Positions 1 through 8,535 of a stretch of DNA of 64,000 bases are shown here, piece after piece; position 1 is the first letter of the stretch; each line of letters begins with the position of its first letter. The notes under the pieces are model-generated. The model saw only the letters and a list, made by a program, of their open reading frames with translations, was not told the DNA's origin and did not search any database. The stretch is taken from contig NZ_CP136562.1 in assembly GCF_018215265.2 (NCBI RefSeq), forward strand, positions 2,914,001-2,978,000. Direction: 5' to 3'. The DNA comes from Paenarthrobacter sp. GOM3 (GTDB lineage Bacteria > Actinomycetota > Actinomycetes > Actinomycetales > Micrococcaceae). The translations under genes were made by a program, and so were the position numbers.

Positions 1-1
1 G

Positions 2-208
2 CCCAGGGGTGCCACCGCATTGCTCAACACGTCCAAAGCGTGGGCGTGGCTATCGGGCAGGTCCTTCGTGACCCCGGACGATGTCAAAGCGTTGTCCTTG
101 CCCTGCCTGAGGCACAGGGTGGGCCTGCGGCCGGAAGCCCAGATGGATGGCATCCAGGTGGATGAGGTCCTGGGCAGCATCCTGGCGTCCGTCCCGGTGC
201 CGCGATGA
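2..208 (+). CDS. MoxR-family AAA+ ATPase, C-terminal end (partial)
   Basis: Only the last 68 or so residues are inside the window; the start lies upstream. The visible part reads as the C-terminal lid of a MoxR ATPase: a run resembling SPRGATALL, a helix with AKAWA-like spacing (SKAWAWLSGRSFVTPDDV), then the usual HRV segment (LPCLRHRVGL). In MoxR proteins this region follows the arginine-finger part and packs on the ATPase core. The next gene encodes a DUF58 protein, the standard partner of MoxR ATPases; the pair is thought to act as a chaperone/assembly module. The gene stops at 208, 32 bases before the DUF58 start, so co-transcription is likely. Confidence 0.85.
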   Translation, partial: PRGATALLNTSKAWAWLSGRSFVTPDDVKALSLPCLRHRVGLRPEAQMDGIQVDEVLGSILASVPVPR

Positions 209-240
209 TTCCAGGTCTACTCGAGGACCGGGCGGCGTAA

Positions 241-1533
241 GTGGCGATCACAGGACGTTTCGTGCTCCTGGCCTTGCTGGGATTGGTTCCCTTGGTGGTG
301 TTTCCGGCATGGAGCACCGTTCTGCTTGTCAGCCTGGGACTCCTGCTTCTGTTGGTCCTTGACCTCATCGTGGCGGTGTCTCCGGCCAAACTGGGCTTGG
401 AACGACGACAACCCGGCAACGTGACGCTTGAGGGCCAAGTGGAATCCGTTGTGATGGTGTCCAATCCCACGCGCCGTAAGCTGCGGGCCCATCTCCGTGA
501 TGCATGGCAGCCGTCAGCTGGAGCCATCAATCCTGTCCAGAGCATCACGGTCCCGTCCGGTGAGCGGCGCCGCCTGACCGTGGCCCTCGTCCCCCACCGC
601 CGCGGGGATTTGGAAAGCCCGCACCTGACCATTCGCTCAATGGGGCCCTTGGGCCTGGCCGCCCGGCAGCGCACGCGCTCGCTCCCTGGCCGGCTACGGG
701 TTCTGCCGCCCTTCCATTCAAAACGGCATCTGCCTTCCAAGCTCAGGAAGCTCAGGGAACTGGACGGCAAGGCGGCCGTGCAGATCCGCGGCGCCGGAAC
801 GGAGTTCGATTCCCTCCGGGACTACGTCCGTGGAGACGACGTCCGGTCCATCGACTGGCGCGCCACGGCGCGTCGGACGTCCGTAGTGGTGCGGACCTGG
901 CGCCCGGAGCGGGACCGGCGCGTCGTCGTCGTCCTCGATACCTCACGCACTGCTGCGGCCAGGATCAACGATGAGCCCCGCCTCGATACCGGCATCGAAG
1001 CCGCGTTGTTACTGGCTGTGCTCGCCGAGCGGGGCGGAGACCGGGTGGACTTCCTCGCCTACGACCGCAGGTTGCGCGCCCGCGTCGAATCGGCGTCGAA
1101 GGGCAATCTGCTGGGACAGTTGGTCCAGGCCATGGCCCCGTTGGAAGCGGAATTGATCGAACTGGACTGGCAGCAGATACCGGGCCAAGTGCGGGCCGTC
1201 TCGGCGCACCGCTCCCTGGTGGTTTTGTTGACGGCGCTCGACGGCGGTGCCCCCGAAGAGGGACTCCTCCCCACCGTTGCGCAGTTGTCGCGTCAACACG
1301 CGGTAGTGGTTGCCTCAGTGCGGGACCCCCTTCTCAGCGGCATGAAAGAACAACGGACCACGGCCAGCCAGGTCTTCCGTGCGGCCGCCGCTGAGCGCGC
1401 GCTGTTGGAACGGGCCGCCGTTACGGCCCAACTGCGACAGTTGGGAGCCGAGGTAGTGGACGCCGACCCCCTCGACGTTCCGCCGCTCCTCGCTGACACC
1501 TATATCCGGCTGAAAGCCGCCGGACGGCTCTAG
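241..1533 (+). CDS. DUF58 domain-containing protein (MoxR partner)
   Basis: 430 residues from a GTG start. Two hydrophobic segments at about residues 5-24 and 26-46 anchor the N-terminus in the membrane. The remainder is a DUF58 region containing the family hallmark around residues 195-225, where RGAGTEFDSLRDYVRGDDVRSIDW-type sequence occurs; this is followed by a von Willebrand A-like fold with VVVVLDTSRT near residue 233, which resembles a MIDAS start. DUF58 proteins are almost always encoded next to MoxR ATPases. The function of the pair is not settled; assembly or metal insertion of surface proteins is a family-level proposal. The start is chosen because it gives the full first transmembrane helix; no strong Shine-Dalgarno is visible. 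Confidence 0.9.
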   Translation: MAITGRFVLLALLGLVPLVVFPAWSTVLLVSLGLLLLLVLDLIVAVSPAKLGLERRQPGNVTLEGQVESVVMVSNPTRRKLRAHLRDAWQPSAGAINPVQSITVPSGERRRLTVALVPHRRGDLESPHLTIRSMGPLGLAARQRTRSLPGRLRVLPPFHSKRHLPSKLRKLRELDGKAAVQIRGAGTEFDSLRDYVRGDDVRSIDWRATARRTSVVVRTWRPERDRRVVVVLDTSRTAAARINDEPRLDTGIEAALLLAVLAERGGDRVDFLAYDRRLRARVESASKGNLLGQLVQAMAPLEAELIELDWQQIPGQVRAVSAHRSLVVLLTALDGGAPEEGLLPTVAQLSRQHAVVVASVRDPLLSGMKEQRTTASQVFRAAAAERALLERAAVTAQLRQLGAEVVDADPLDVPPLLADTYIRLKAAGRL

Positions 1534-1544
1534 GAAGGACGCCC

Positions 1545-2270
1545 ATGAACGGACCCATCTACCAACTCGCCCTCGGTGAGGACTTCAAGAGGCTGGCGCC
1601 AGAGCTTCAGGAGTATTTTTCGCTTTCGGCCGGTTCAGGTACGTATGGCATAGGCGAGGGGACCTTCGATGTTGTGGGTTGCCGGCAAAAGTGGTTGCGG
1701 CCCCTGCTCGCGTTGACCGGAAGCGAGCAGGCCTTCTTCCCCGAGTACGGCGAAGGCATACGGTTCCGGATCGAAAACCATGCCCATGTTGATCCATTCG
1801 GGCGCCCGGCATTGACGGCCCGCCGGGAGATCTACTTCCCGTCCGGAACGAGGCTTTTCCATGACACGACCAGCGCCATTCCGGCGTCCGGCGAGCAAGG
1901 GGCACCTGGGGTGGAAGCCCGCTTGGTGGACCATGTAGGGCGGTATCGCCGGCTGGTCACGGACCTGGAAGTGGGTGTCACTCCGGAGGGCCGGCTACGT
2001 GGAGTGTCCAAAGCCAGCCGGCTCCTGCTGGGGCCGCTGCGTATACCGTTGCCTGCGGCCCTGGACGCCCGGGCCTACGCCGAACAATGGTGGGACGGCA
2101 CCGAAGGCAAGCATCGGATCCAGGTCAAGGTCATCCAGCCGCAGATCGGTCTGGTCCTGGTGTATGCCGGGCGGTTCGATTACCGCCTGGCACCCTATCT
2201 GCCCGGCACGGCACCCGGCACAACGCTCCCGCGGTACGCCGAACCGGACCGCTGGGAGGAACGGATCTAG
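1545..2270 (+). CDS. DUF4166 domain-containing protein
   Basis: 241 residues, ATG start preceded by GGAAGGAC, 11 bases after the DUF58 stop, so it is the third gene of the MoxR-DUF58 operon. The protein matches the DUF4166 pattern: an N-terminal LxxxFxxLxPxLQ-like segment (about residues 8-24), a G-rich stretch GSGTYGIGEG, repeated beta strands, and a C-terminal FDYRLAPYLPG region. No signal peptide or membrane helix is visible. DUF4166 has no established function. In many bacteria the gene after DUF58 encodes a transglutaminase-like protein; here that place is taken by DUF4166. It ends tail-to-tail with the next gene with a 4-base overlap. Confidence 0.8.
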   Translation: MNGPIYQLALGEDFKRLAPELQEYFSLSAGSGTYGIGEGTFDVVGCRQKWLRPLLALTGSEQAFFPEYGEGIRFRIENHAHVDPFGRPALTARREIYFPSGTRLFHDTTSAIPASGEQGAPGVEARLVDHVGRYRRLVTDLEVGVTPEGRLRGVSKASRLLLGPLRIPLPAALDARAYAEQWWDGTEGKHRIQVKVIQPQIGLVLVYAGRFDYRLAPYLPGTAPGTTLPRYAEPDRWEERI

Positions 2271-3301
2271 CCCTGGATCAGTTGGTCCAGACCATCAGCC
2301 ACGTTCGTCAACTTGGCCAGGACGGCTTTGGCCGACGACGGCGTGAAGTGTTCCAATCCCGTGGAAGGAGTGACCCGCACCCCCGCAAGCTGCGATGCCG
2401 GCAAGCCGAGTTGGCGCCACGGCTTCCAGATGCACTCCACCACGTCTGCTGTCCGGGGCAGCGTCGCCTGGGGATCGCCTGTTGGCAGGGCACCCGCCCA
2501 CAAGCGTTTCCCGTCTTCGACGGCGGCGGCAAGCTGTTCCCACTGCCGGGTTGTCAGGGCCCTGAGCGGCACGGCAACACCATCAGCTCCGGCAGTAAAC
2601 ACGCGGTCAATGGGTGCTTCAATCTCCGGAACCGACACAACGGTTTCCACCACCCCTGCAGCGTTGAGCGCGTCGATGACCAACCGCCACGCGCCGGTCA
2701 CTTCCTCCCCGGGGATGGACCGCAGGGTCCGGTAACCACTCGCCGTCGGGATCGTCCCCGCCATGATCGAAGCGATATCCGGTTCGTCCACCTGGACCAC
2801 GATTCCGGCACCCGGCACCGCCGCTGAAAGCCTCCGTACATAGTCACCGACGCCAGCGGCCAGCGACTCCGCAACGTCCCGTCTGGCGCCATAGTCCAGG
2901 AGAGCCCGTTCGCCGTTGTGCAGGTAAAGGCTGGCAGCCAGGCTCATGGGGCCCAACATCTGGACTTTCAGGGCCGTGGCCGAAATATCCTCGGCACCGG
3001 CGATATCGGCCAGGATGTTGATGTCTGTTGACAGGGCCGATCGTGCGCGTTGGGCATCCTTGCCGGGCCTGTCCACCAGACGCCAACCATGCGGCTGGAC
3101 ATCGATGGCCAAGTCCACCAACAGGGAACCAGTTCGGCCAACGGCGTCCGCTCCCACGCCCCTGTCCGGCAGTTCAGGCAGGAACGGTAGATGCGGGTCG
3201 CCCAACTCGCCGCGGATAATCCGGTTTGCCTCTGCCGGGTCGCCGCCCGGCCACGGCCCCAGCGCGGTGGCGCTGGCACGCAAGTCATTCGCTGAGGACA
3301 C
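2267..3301 (-). CDS. MetE-like cobalamin-independent methionine synthase family protein
   Basis: 344 residues, GTG start three bases after the chorismate mutase stop, so the two are translationally close. The protein resembles only the C-terminal catalytic half of MetE, as in the short actinobacterial proteins usually annotated as methionine synthase, vitamin-B12 independent (compare mycobacterial Rv3015c). Visible hallmarks are a KVQMLGPMSLA segment near residue 114, VVQVDEPDIAS near 168, and a C-terminal TPSTGLEHF motif. It lacks the N-terminal folate-binding half of true MetE (about 750 residues), so real methionine synthase activity should not be assumed; a C1 or thiol-methyl transfer role is inference. 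Confidence 0.75.
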   Translation of the reverse strand: MSSANDLRASATALGPWPGGDPAEANRIIRGELGDPHLPFLPELPDRGVGADAVGRTGSLLVDLAIDVQPHGWRLVDRPGKDAQRARSALSTDINILADIAGAEDISATALKVQMLGPMSLAASLYLHNGERALLDYGARRDVAESLAAGVGDYVRRLSAAVPGAGIVVQVDEPDIASIMAGTIPTASGYRTLRSIPGEEVTGAWRLVIDALNAAGVVETVVSVPEIEAPIDRVFTAGADGVAVPLRALTTRQWEQLAAAVEDGKRLWAGALPTGDPQATLPRTADVVECIWKPWRQLGLPASQLAGVRVTPSTGLEHFTPSSAKAVLAKLTNVADGLDQLIQG

Positions 3302-3304
3302 GGA

Positions 3305-3694
3305 TCAAGCCTGCTGGCTGGAGATCTGGTGATCCTCGGCAATGGCCTCATGGTGGCGGATCACTTCGCTGATGATGAAATTCAGGAACTTCTCCGCGAA
3401 GGCGGGGTCAAGGTGCGCGTCCTCGGCGAGCCGGCGCAGCCGTGCGATCTGGGCAGATTCCCGGCCCGGATCCCCGGCAGGAAGCTTATGGGTGGCCTTG
3501 AGGACTCCTACCTTCTGGGTGGCCTTGAAGCGCTCCGCGAGCAGGAAAACCAGGGTGGCGTCGATGTTGTCGATGCTGGACCGGATGGACAGCAGCTCAT
3601 CCATGACGGCGCGGTCCACCTGGCCGGCCAGGGAACTCGCTGCCGGGTTGAAGGAATCGGCGTCATCGGGAAGGGCATTGTTGTACTCGGTCAT
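3305..3694 (-). CDS. Chorismate mutase (AroQ type)
   Basis: 129 residues. It converts chorismate to prephenate, the branch point to phenylalanine and tyrosine. An N-terminal, probably disordered 30 residues precede an all-helical AroQ fold: LLSIRSSIDNIDATLVFLLAERF (helix 1, catalytic Arg and Asp positions), then K in QKVGVLKATH and the D..RE..QI..L segment of helix 2. I place the start at MTEYNN rather than 66 bases further upstream because an extended -10 box (TAGACT on the minus strand, 3702-3707) lies only 7 bases from this ATG, indicating a leaderless transcript. It is the first gene of a two-gene unit with the MetE-like gene. Confidence 0.88.
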   Translation of the reverse strand: MTEYNNALPDDADSFNPAASSLAGQVDRAVMDELLSIRSSIDNIDATLVFLLAERFKATQKVGVLKATHKLPAGDPGRESAQIARLRRLAEDAHLDPAFAEKFLNFIISEVIRHHEAIAEDHQISSQQA

Positions 3695-3701
3695 GCACCC
3701 C

Positions 3702-3707
3702 AGTCTA
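3702..3707 (-). promoter_or_regulatory. -10 box of a leaderless promoter (chorismate mutase)
   Basis: TAGACT on the minus strand fits the actinobacterial TANNNT -10 consensus and ends 7 bases before the ATG at 3694. No Shine-Dalgarno fits between. Transcription would begin at or next to the start codon. Confidence 0.6.
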
Positions 3708-3854
3708 GGGTGTGGGGACCGGACACCGCCGGTGTTACTTGCCCTCCACGGGCGAGGCACGCACCACGCCCCGCGAGCCCCTGAGGGCAGTGTTCCTGCT
3801 GCCGGAAACGGAGCAGAATGGCAGCATCACTGCAGGTTAGGCAAAGGAGCTCAC

Positions 3855-4511
3855 ATGAAAATCGCTGTGCTGGGTACGGGAATGGTAGGGCACGCGCTCG
3901 CCGGAAAACTGGTTACCTTGGGCCATGAAGTCACCATGGGTTCCCGTGAAGCCGGCAACCCCAAGGGCACGGAATGGGCCGCCCAAGCCGGTGCCGGGGC
4001 CAGCGCTGGCTCGTTCGCGGAAGCCTGCGCGCAGTCCAGCCTGATCATCAACGCCACACCAGGTACCGTCAGCCTGTCAGTCCTGGCCGAGGCGGGGGAT
4101 GCCACCATGGATGGCAAGATCCTGCTGGACGTCTCCAACCCGTTGGATTCATCAAAGGGGTTCCCTCCCCCGCTTTCGGTCTGCAATACGGACAGCATCG
4201 CCGAAACCATCCAAAGGGCCCACCCCGGAGTCCGTGTCGTGAAGTCGCTGAACACCGTCACCGCACCGGTCATGGTGGACCCTGGCCGGCTCCCGGGCCC
4301 CCACGACATCTTCATGGCCGGTGACGACGCAGACGCCAAAGCTGTGGTTTCCGGCCTGCTCCAGGAATTCGGTTGGACTCCCCCGCACATCCGGGACCTG
4401 GGCGGCCTGGACGCCGCACGCGCAATGGAGATGTGGCTCCCCCTCTGGTTGCGTATTTTCATGCAGCAGCCCCAAGGAAAGATGTTCAACATCGGCATCG
4501 TCTCCGAATAG
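3855..4511 (+). CDS. NADPH-dependent F420 reductase-like / NAD(P)-binding oxidoreductase
   Basis: 218 residues with a perfect AAAGGAG ribosome site 5 bases before the ATG. The N-terminus MKIAVLGTGMVGHALAGKL is a Rossmann GxGxxG dinucleotide site, followed by a SREAGNPKGTEW segment where SR suggests NADPH preference. The family (COG2085, F420H2:NADP+ oxidoreductase-like) includes true F420 enzymes and many proteins of unknown substrate. A LDVSNPLDSSKG motif and KSLNTVTAPVM in the C-terminal half fit the family. It stands alone between a chorismate mutase/MetE-like unit and a peptide transporter, so context does not point to a substrate. F420 use is not shown by the sequence. Confidence 0.8.
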   Translation: MKIAVLGTGMVGHALAGKLVTLGHEVTMGSREAGNPKGTEWAAQAGAGASAGSFAEACAQSSLIINATPGTVSLSVLAEAGDATMDGKILLDVSNPLDSSKGFPPPLSVCNTDSIAETIQRAHPGVRVVKSLNTVTAPVMVDPGRLPGPHDIFMAGDDADAKAVVSGLLQEFGWTPPHIRDLGGLDAARAMEMWLPLWLRIFMQQPQGKMFNIGIVSE

Positions 4512-4523
4512 GCCCACCCTGCA

Positions 4524-4562
4524 GCAAAGGCACGCCCCCAAAACATGAGGGCGTGCCTTTGC
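4524..4562. terminator. Bidirectional hairpin terminator
   Basis: A perfect 14-bp stem (GCAAAGGCACGCCC paired with GGGCGTGCCTTTGC) around an 11-base loop sits between two convergent genes. The A-tract on one arm gives a T-rich end in both directions, so it can serve both the plus-strand oxidoreductase and the minus-strand transporter operon. Confidence 0.85.
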
Positions 4563-4592
4563 CGTGGCTCTTGCGCCGGGAGGAATGCCGGC

Positions 4593-6299
4593 TTAGCCGC
4601 CCAGCAGCGCCCGGTGCGCTTCCCGCCGTCGTGCTTGTTCGTCCGGGTCCGGCACCGGCAGCGAGGCGATCAGCCGCTTGGTGTAGTCATGGTGGGGCGA
4701 ACCCATCACATGGTTGCCGATCCCCTGCTCCACCAACTGGCCTTTGTAGAGCACGCCCACCCAATGCGACAACATGTCCACCACTGCGAGGTCGTGGCTG
4801 ATGAAGAGCGCCGCGAAGCCGAACTGCTCCTGGATGTCCTTGAAGAGGTCCAGGACTTTGGCCTGCACCGACACGTCCAGGGCCGAGGTGGGTTCGTCGG
4901 CGATCAAAAGCCGCGGGTTCAGCGCCAGCGCCCTCGCGAGGGAAGCCCGTTGCCGCTGCCCACCGGACAACTCGTGTGGGTAGCGTTGAGCGTACGACGC
5001 CGGCAACTGGACTGATTCGAGCAGCTCACCGACCTTTTTCCTCGCTTCGGCGGCGCTGGGTTTCGTGTGGATGATCAGCGGTTCCGCCACGCACTCGCCA
5101 ATGGTCAGGTGCGGGTTGAATGAGGCCGCCGGGTCCTGGAAAACGAATCCGATCTCCTTCCGCAGGGGACGGAAAGTACGTTCCTTGAAGTCCAGCATTT
5201 CGTAGCCGAGAACTTTCAAACTGCCACCGGTCGTCCGGTTCAAGCCTGCGATGGCGCGGCCGATGGTGGACTTTCCGGAGCCGGACTCGCCCACCAGGCC
5301 AAAGACCTCGTTCTCCGACACCGTGAAGCTGACGTTGTCCACGGCCTTGAAACCGTGCCGCCCGAACCTGCCCGGGTACTCGATGGTCAGGTTCTTCGCC
5401 TCGACCAGCACCTTGCCATCCTGGTGGAGGCGGCCCCGGGCACCCTCAGAGGCCGAGTGCCGGCCCAAATGGGGCACCGCGGCGAGGAGCTTGCGGGTGT
5501 ACTCTTGCCGGGGTTCGGCGAAGAGGACGCGGGACGGCGCCTCTTCCACCACATCGCCCTGATACATGACAACCACACGGTCAGCGAGGTCAGCCACAAC
5601 GCCCATGTTGTGCGTGATGAGCACAATCGAGGTGCCGTAGTTGTCCCTGAGATCGCGCAGGAGCTGCAGGATTTCGGCCTGGACGGTGACGTCCAACGCC
5701 GTGGTGGGTTCATCGGCAACGATCAGCCCCGGGTTCAACGCGAGCGCCGCGGCGATGACGACACGTTGTTTTTGTCCGCCGGAGAACTGGTGCGGGTAGT
5801 AGTTGACCCGGGTCTCCGGGTCCGGGATACCTACCTTGCGCAGCGCTTCGGTGGCCCTTTTCTTGGCTTCCTTGGCGGAAACACGCTTACCATCCGTTGC
5901 GTGGGCCCGGATACCTTCGGCAATTTGCCATCCCACTGTAAAAACAGGATTCAATGCCGTGGATGGTTCCTGGAAGACCATGGCAACGTCCCTGCCCCGG
6001 ATTTTCCTGAGCGCGGACTTGCTGACACTGATCACGTTGTTGCCGTTGATCACAACGGCACCTGAGCTGATGGCCGTTTCCGGAAGCAAACCCAGAATGG
6101 TCTTTGCGGTGACGGTCTTTCCCGATCCCGACTCGCCCACAATGGCTACTACTTCACCGGCCTTCACATCCAGGCTGACGTCCTTGACGGCGTGAACGTC
6201 CCCGCCATCGGTGGCGAACGTGACCTGGAGACGGTCAATGGTGAGCACGGGCTCACCAACAACAGCCTGATCTGACACATTTCCAAGGTTGGTGGTCAT
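4593..6299 (-). CDS. Peptide/nickel-type ABC transporter, fused double ATPase (DppD-DppF)
   Basis: 568 residues: two complete nucleotide-binding domains in one chain. The first has Walker A GESGSGKT at residues 55-62, signature FSGGQKQR and Walker B LIVADEPTTALD. The second has Walker A GESGSGKS, signature LSGGQRQR and Walker B LLIADEPTSALD. Each domain carries the oligopeptide-transporter C-terminal extension (the KLLAAVPHLG and RLIASLPVPDP segments). In many bacteria these are two genes; the fusion is common in actinobacteria. It powers the two permeases just upstream; its start overlaps the preceding permease stop by 4 bases (ATGA), so translation is coupled. Peptide import is the family-level prediction; the exact substrate is unknown. 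Confidence 0.93.
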   Translation of the reverse strand: MTTNLGNVSDQAVVGEPVLTIDRLQVTFATDGGDVHAVKDVSLDVKAGEVVAIVGESGSGKTVTAKTILGLLPETAISSGAVVINGNNVISVSKSALRKIRGRDVAMVFQEPSTALNPVFTVGWQIAEGIRAHATDGKRVSAKEAKKRATEALRKVGIPDPETRVNYYPHQFSGGQKQRVVIAAALALNPGLIVADEPTTALDVTVQAEILQLLRDLRDNYGTSIVLITHNMGVVADLADRVVVMYQGDVVEEAPSRVLFAEPRQEYTRKLLAAVPHLGRHSASEGARGRLHQDGKVLVEAKNLTIEYPGRFGRHGFKAVDNVSFTVSENEVFGLVGESGSGKSTIGRAIAGLNRTTGGSLKVLGYEMLDFKERTFRPLRKEIGFVFQDPAASFNPHLTIGECVAEPLIIHTKPSAAEARKKVGELLESVQLPASYAQRYPHELSGGQRQRASLARALALNPRLLIADEPTSALDVSVQAKVLDLFKDIQEQFGFAALFISHDLAVVDMLSHWVGVLYKGQLVEQGIGNHVMGSPHHDYTKRLIASLPVPDPDEQARRREAHRALLGG

Positions 6300-7309
6300 G
6301 GCTTTCCTGCCTCTGCCGGGGTCTCCGGCGTTCCTGTTTCCGGGTTTGCGGACGGTACCGGGGTCCTGCCGGCGCGCTTGCGGCCACGGATCCGGGGGTC
6401 GTTAAGGTCGTTGATGCTCTCTCCGACCAACGTCAACCCCAGTACGGTCAAGACGATTGCAATACCGGGGAAGACACCCGTCCACCAAATTCCGGACGAG
6501 GTGTCAGCCAGGGCCTTGTTGAGGTCGAAACCCCACTCGGCCGCTGACGTCGGTTCGATGCCGAAGCCCAGGAAGCCCAGGCCGGCCAGGGTGAGAATGG
6601 CCTCGGATGCGTTGAGGGTGAACATCAGTGGCAGCGTCCTGGTGGCGTTCTTGAAGATGTGCCGCCCGATGATGCGCAGGCTCGACGCGCCCAGGACCTT
6701 GGCCGACTCCACGAATGGTTCGGCCTTGAGGCGGATGGTTTCGGCGCGTATCACCCGGAAGTACTGTGGCACGAACACCACGGTGATGGAGAACGCGCAG
6801 GAGAAGATACCGCCCCAGAAACTGGACTGGCCACGGCTGATGACAATGGAGATCACGATCGCCAGGAGCAGTGTGGGGAAAGCATAGATGGCGTCTGCGA
6901 CCACTACGAGGATCCGGTCAAGCCAGCCACCGAAGTACCCGCTGAGCAGCCCCAGTGCGACACCGAGGAACAGGGACATTGCAACGGACACAATGATGAC
7001 GGTTACGGCTGTCTGCGAACCCCAGATAACCCGCGACAGGACGTCGTAGCCTCCCACGGTGGTTCCCAGCAGGTGCTTTCCACCCGGAGCCTGCTGGGTG
7101 GGGAAGGAACCGGAGGCATCGCTGAGCTGGGAGTATCCGTAAGGTGCCAGCAGTGGAGCGAAAATGCTCGTCAGGATGAACAGCCCACTCAGGACTACCC
7201 CCACAATGAGCATGCCGCGTTGGAGCCCCACGCTTTTCCTGAGGTGGGACACCACCGGAAGCCGCGAGAACAGGGGCTGCCGGGGCGGGGTGAGCGTTGG
7301 TGTGCTCAT
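6296..7309 (-). CDS. Peptide ABC transporter permease (DppC/OppC type)
   Basis: 337 residues from ATG (MSTPTLTPPRQ). An extended N-terminal tail is followed by one helix (about residues 32-54), the OppC/DppC N-terminal region, then a five- to six-helix BPD_transp_1 core with the EAA-loop sequence ESAKVLGASSLRIIGRHIFKN-like that contacts the ATPase. A further upstream start, 159 bases earlier, would give an Arg/His-rich extension with no homology and would overlap the other permease, so I reject it. The ATG is 2 bases after the stop of the first permease, and the gene overlaps the ATPase by 4 bases. The C-terminus is a disordered Pro/Glu tail. Confidence 0.92.
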   Translation of the reverse strand: MSTPTLTPPRQPLFSRLPVVSHLRKSVGLQRGMLIVGVVLSGLFILTSIFAPLLAPYGYSQLSDASGSFPTQQAPGGKHLLGTTVGGYDVLSRVIWGSQTAVTVIIVSVAMSLFLGVALGLLSGYFGGWLDRILVVVADAIYAFPTLLLAIVISIVISRGQSSFWGGIFSCAFSITVVFVPQYFRVIRAETIRLKAEPFVESAKVLGASSLRIIGRHIFKNATRTLPLMFTLNASEAILTLAGLGFLGFGIEPTSAAEWGFDLNKALADTSSGIWWTGVFPGIAIVLTVLGLTLVGESINDLNDPRIRGRKRAGRTPVPSANPETGTPETPAEAGKP

Positions 7310-7311
7310 GG

Positions 7312-8403
7312 TCAGTACCTCACTCGGGGGTCGATGAGCGCGGCGATGATGTCCACGATGAAGTTGGTGACGGCCACGATGATGGCCAGCAGCACCACGA
7401 TGCCTTGGACAGCCACGAAGTCGCGGGCGTTCAGGTACTGCACCAGTTGGTACCCAAGGCCCTTCCACTCGAAGGTGGTTTCCGTCAGGATGGCACCGCC
7501 CAGCATCAACGCGATCTGCAGGCCCATGACGGTAATGATGGGAATCAGTGCCGGTTTGTAGGCGTGCTTGGTCACAAGCCTGTACTCGCTGACGCCCCGG
7601 GAACGACCGGCCTCAACGTAGTCCTTGCCTAGTGTGCCAATCACGTTGGTGCGCACCAGGCGCAGGAACACCCCCGCGGTCAACAAGCCGAGGGCGATGG
7701 CTGGGAGGACTGCGTGGGATGCGACATCTCCCAGTGCCGTGAAGTTGCCGCTGCGCAGGGCGTCCAACCAATAGATGCCCGACGGCGCGGCGAGTCCGCC
7801 CATGGTCAGTTCCGTGCGGGTTGAAGCACGGCCCGCGACGGGGAACCATCCCAGCCAAACGGAGAAGGTGAGCTTCAGCAGCAGTCCGGAGAAGAAGACG
7901 GGTGTCGCGTAGCAAAGGATCGCGAAGAACCGCAGCACGGCGTCGGGCGTCTTGTCCCGGTGTTGGGCGGCGATAAGTCCGAACGGAATACCCACTGCGA
8001 GCGCAACGATCAGCGCGTTGATGGACAATTCCAGCGTTGCAGCACCAAAAGTGGTGAGCACCTCGACGACGGGCCGCCGGTCTGTGATGGTGGTACCGAA
8101 GTTTCCGGTCAGGAGTTGGCCAAGGTACTCGAAGTACTGGACCAGGACGGGCCGGTCGTAGCCGGCGTCATGAATACGCTGGGCCAGGACATCCGGAGGA
8201 AGCCGGCCGCCCTGTGCTGCGGTGATGGGGTCGCCGATGACCCGCATGAGGAAGAAGACGAGTGTCACGAGGATAAAGACCGTGGGAATGATCAGGAAGA
8301 ACCTGACCACGATATATCTACCGAGGCCACCCCCGGCTTTGGATTTGCTCTTGGGAGCTACGATGCCGGGCTCAGCCTCGGGCACCTCAATAAGTGTTGT
8401 CAT
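7312..8403 (-). CDS. Peptide ABC transporter permease (DppB/OppB type)
   Basis: 363 residues. The cytoplasmic N-terminus is about 30 residues, then a first helix (VRFFLIIPTVFILVTLVFFL), the periplasmic DppB loop with a GDP..A.QGG.LPPDV-like segment and a conserved YDRPVLVQYFEYL, and five more helices. The EAA loop YVEAGRSRGVSEYRLVTKHAYK is clear. This is the first membrane gene of the operon after the binding protein, 132 bases downstream of it, with a hairpin in between. It forms a heterodimer channel with the DppC-type permease. Confidence 0.93.
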   Translation of the reverse strand: MTTLIEVPEAEPGIVAPKSKSKAGGGLGRYIVVRFFLIIPTVFILVTLVFFLMRVIGDPITAAQGGRLPPDVLAQRIHDAGYDRPVLVQYFEYLGQLLTGNFGTTITDRRPVVEVLTTFGAATLELSINALIVALAVGIPFGLIAAQHRDKTPDAVLRFFAILCYATPVFFSGLLLKLTFSVWLGWFPVAGRASTRTELTMGGLAAPSGIYWLDALRSGNFTALGDVASHAVLPAIALGLLTAGVFLRLVRTNVIGTLGKDYVEAGRSRGVSEYRLVTKHAYKPALIPIITVMGLQIALMLGGAILTETTFEWKGLGYQLVQYLNARDFVAVQGIVVLLAIIVAVTNFIVDIIAALIDPRVRY

Positions 8404-8482
8404 TATTACCTGTATTTCCTGCCCGTGGATTGCGCGGGATTTGGCTCATACATGCTGGCCACGTTGGGTTGGTCAGCAAAGG

Positions 8483-8511
8483 AGGCGGGACACCTGGTCA
8501 GCGTCCCGCCT
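8483..8511 (-). terminator. Hairpin between binding-protein gene and permease genes (attenuator)
   Basis: A 9-bp perfect stem (AGGCGGGAC / GTCCCGCCT) with an 11-base loop lies in the 132-base gap after the substrate-binding protein gene. It has only a short T-rich tail on the minus strand, so partial termination or 3-prime end protection is more likely than a full stop. Such hairpins commonly give higher expression of the binding protein than of the membrane components. Confidence 0.6.
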
Positions 8512-8535
8512 TCCCTTCCCATTACTGAGGTGCGG

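Noticed and set aside
3342..3854. N-terminal extension of the NAD(P)-binding oxidoreductase
   Set aside because: It runs opposite the chorismate mutase gene, and the real start has a perfect AAAGGAG site and a Rossmann motif at residue 1.
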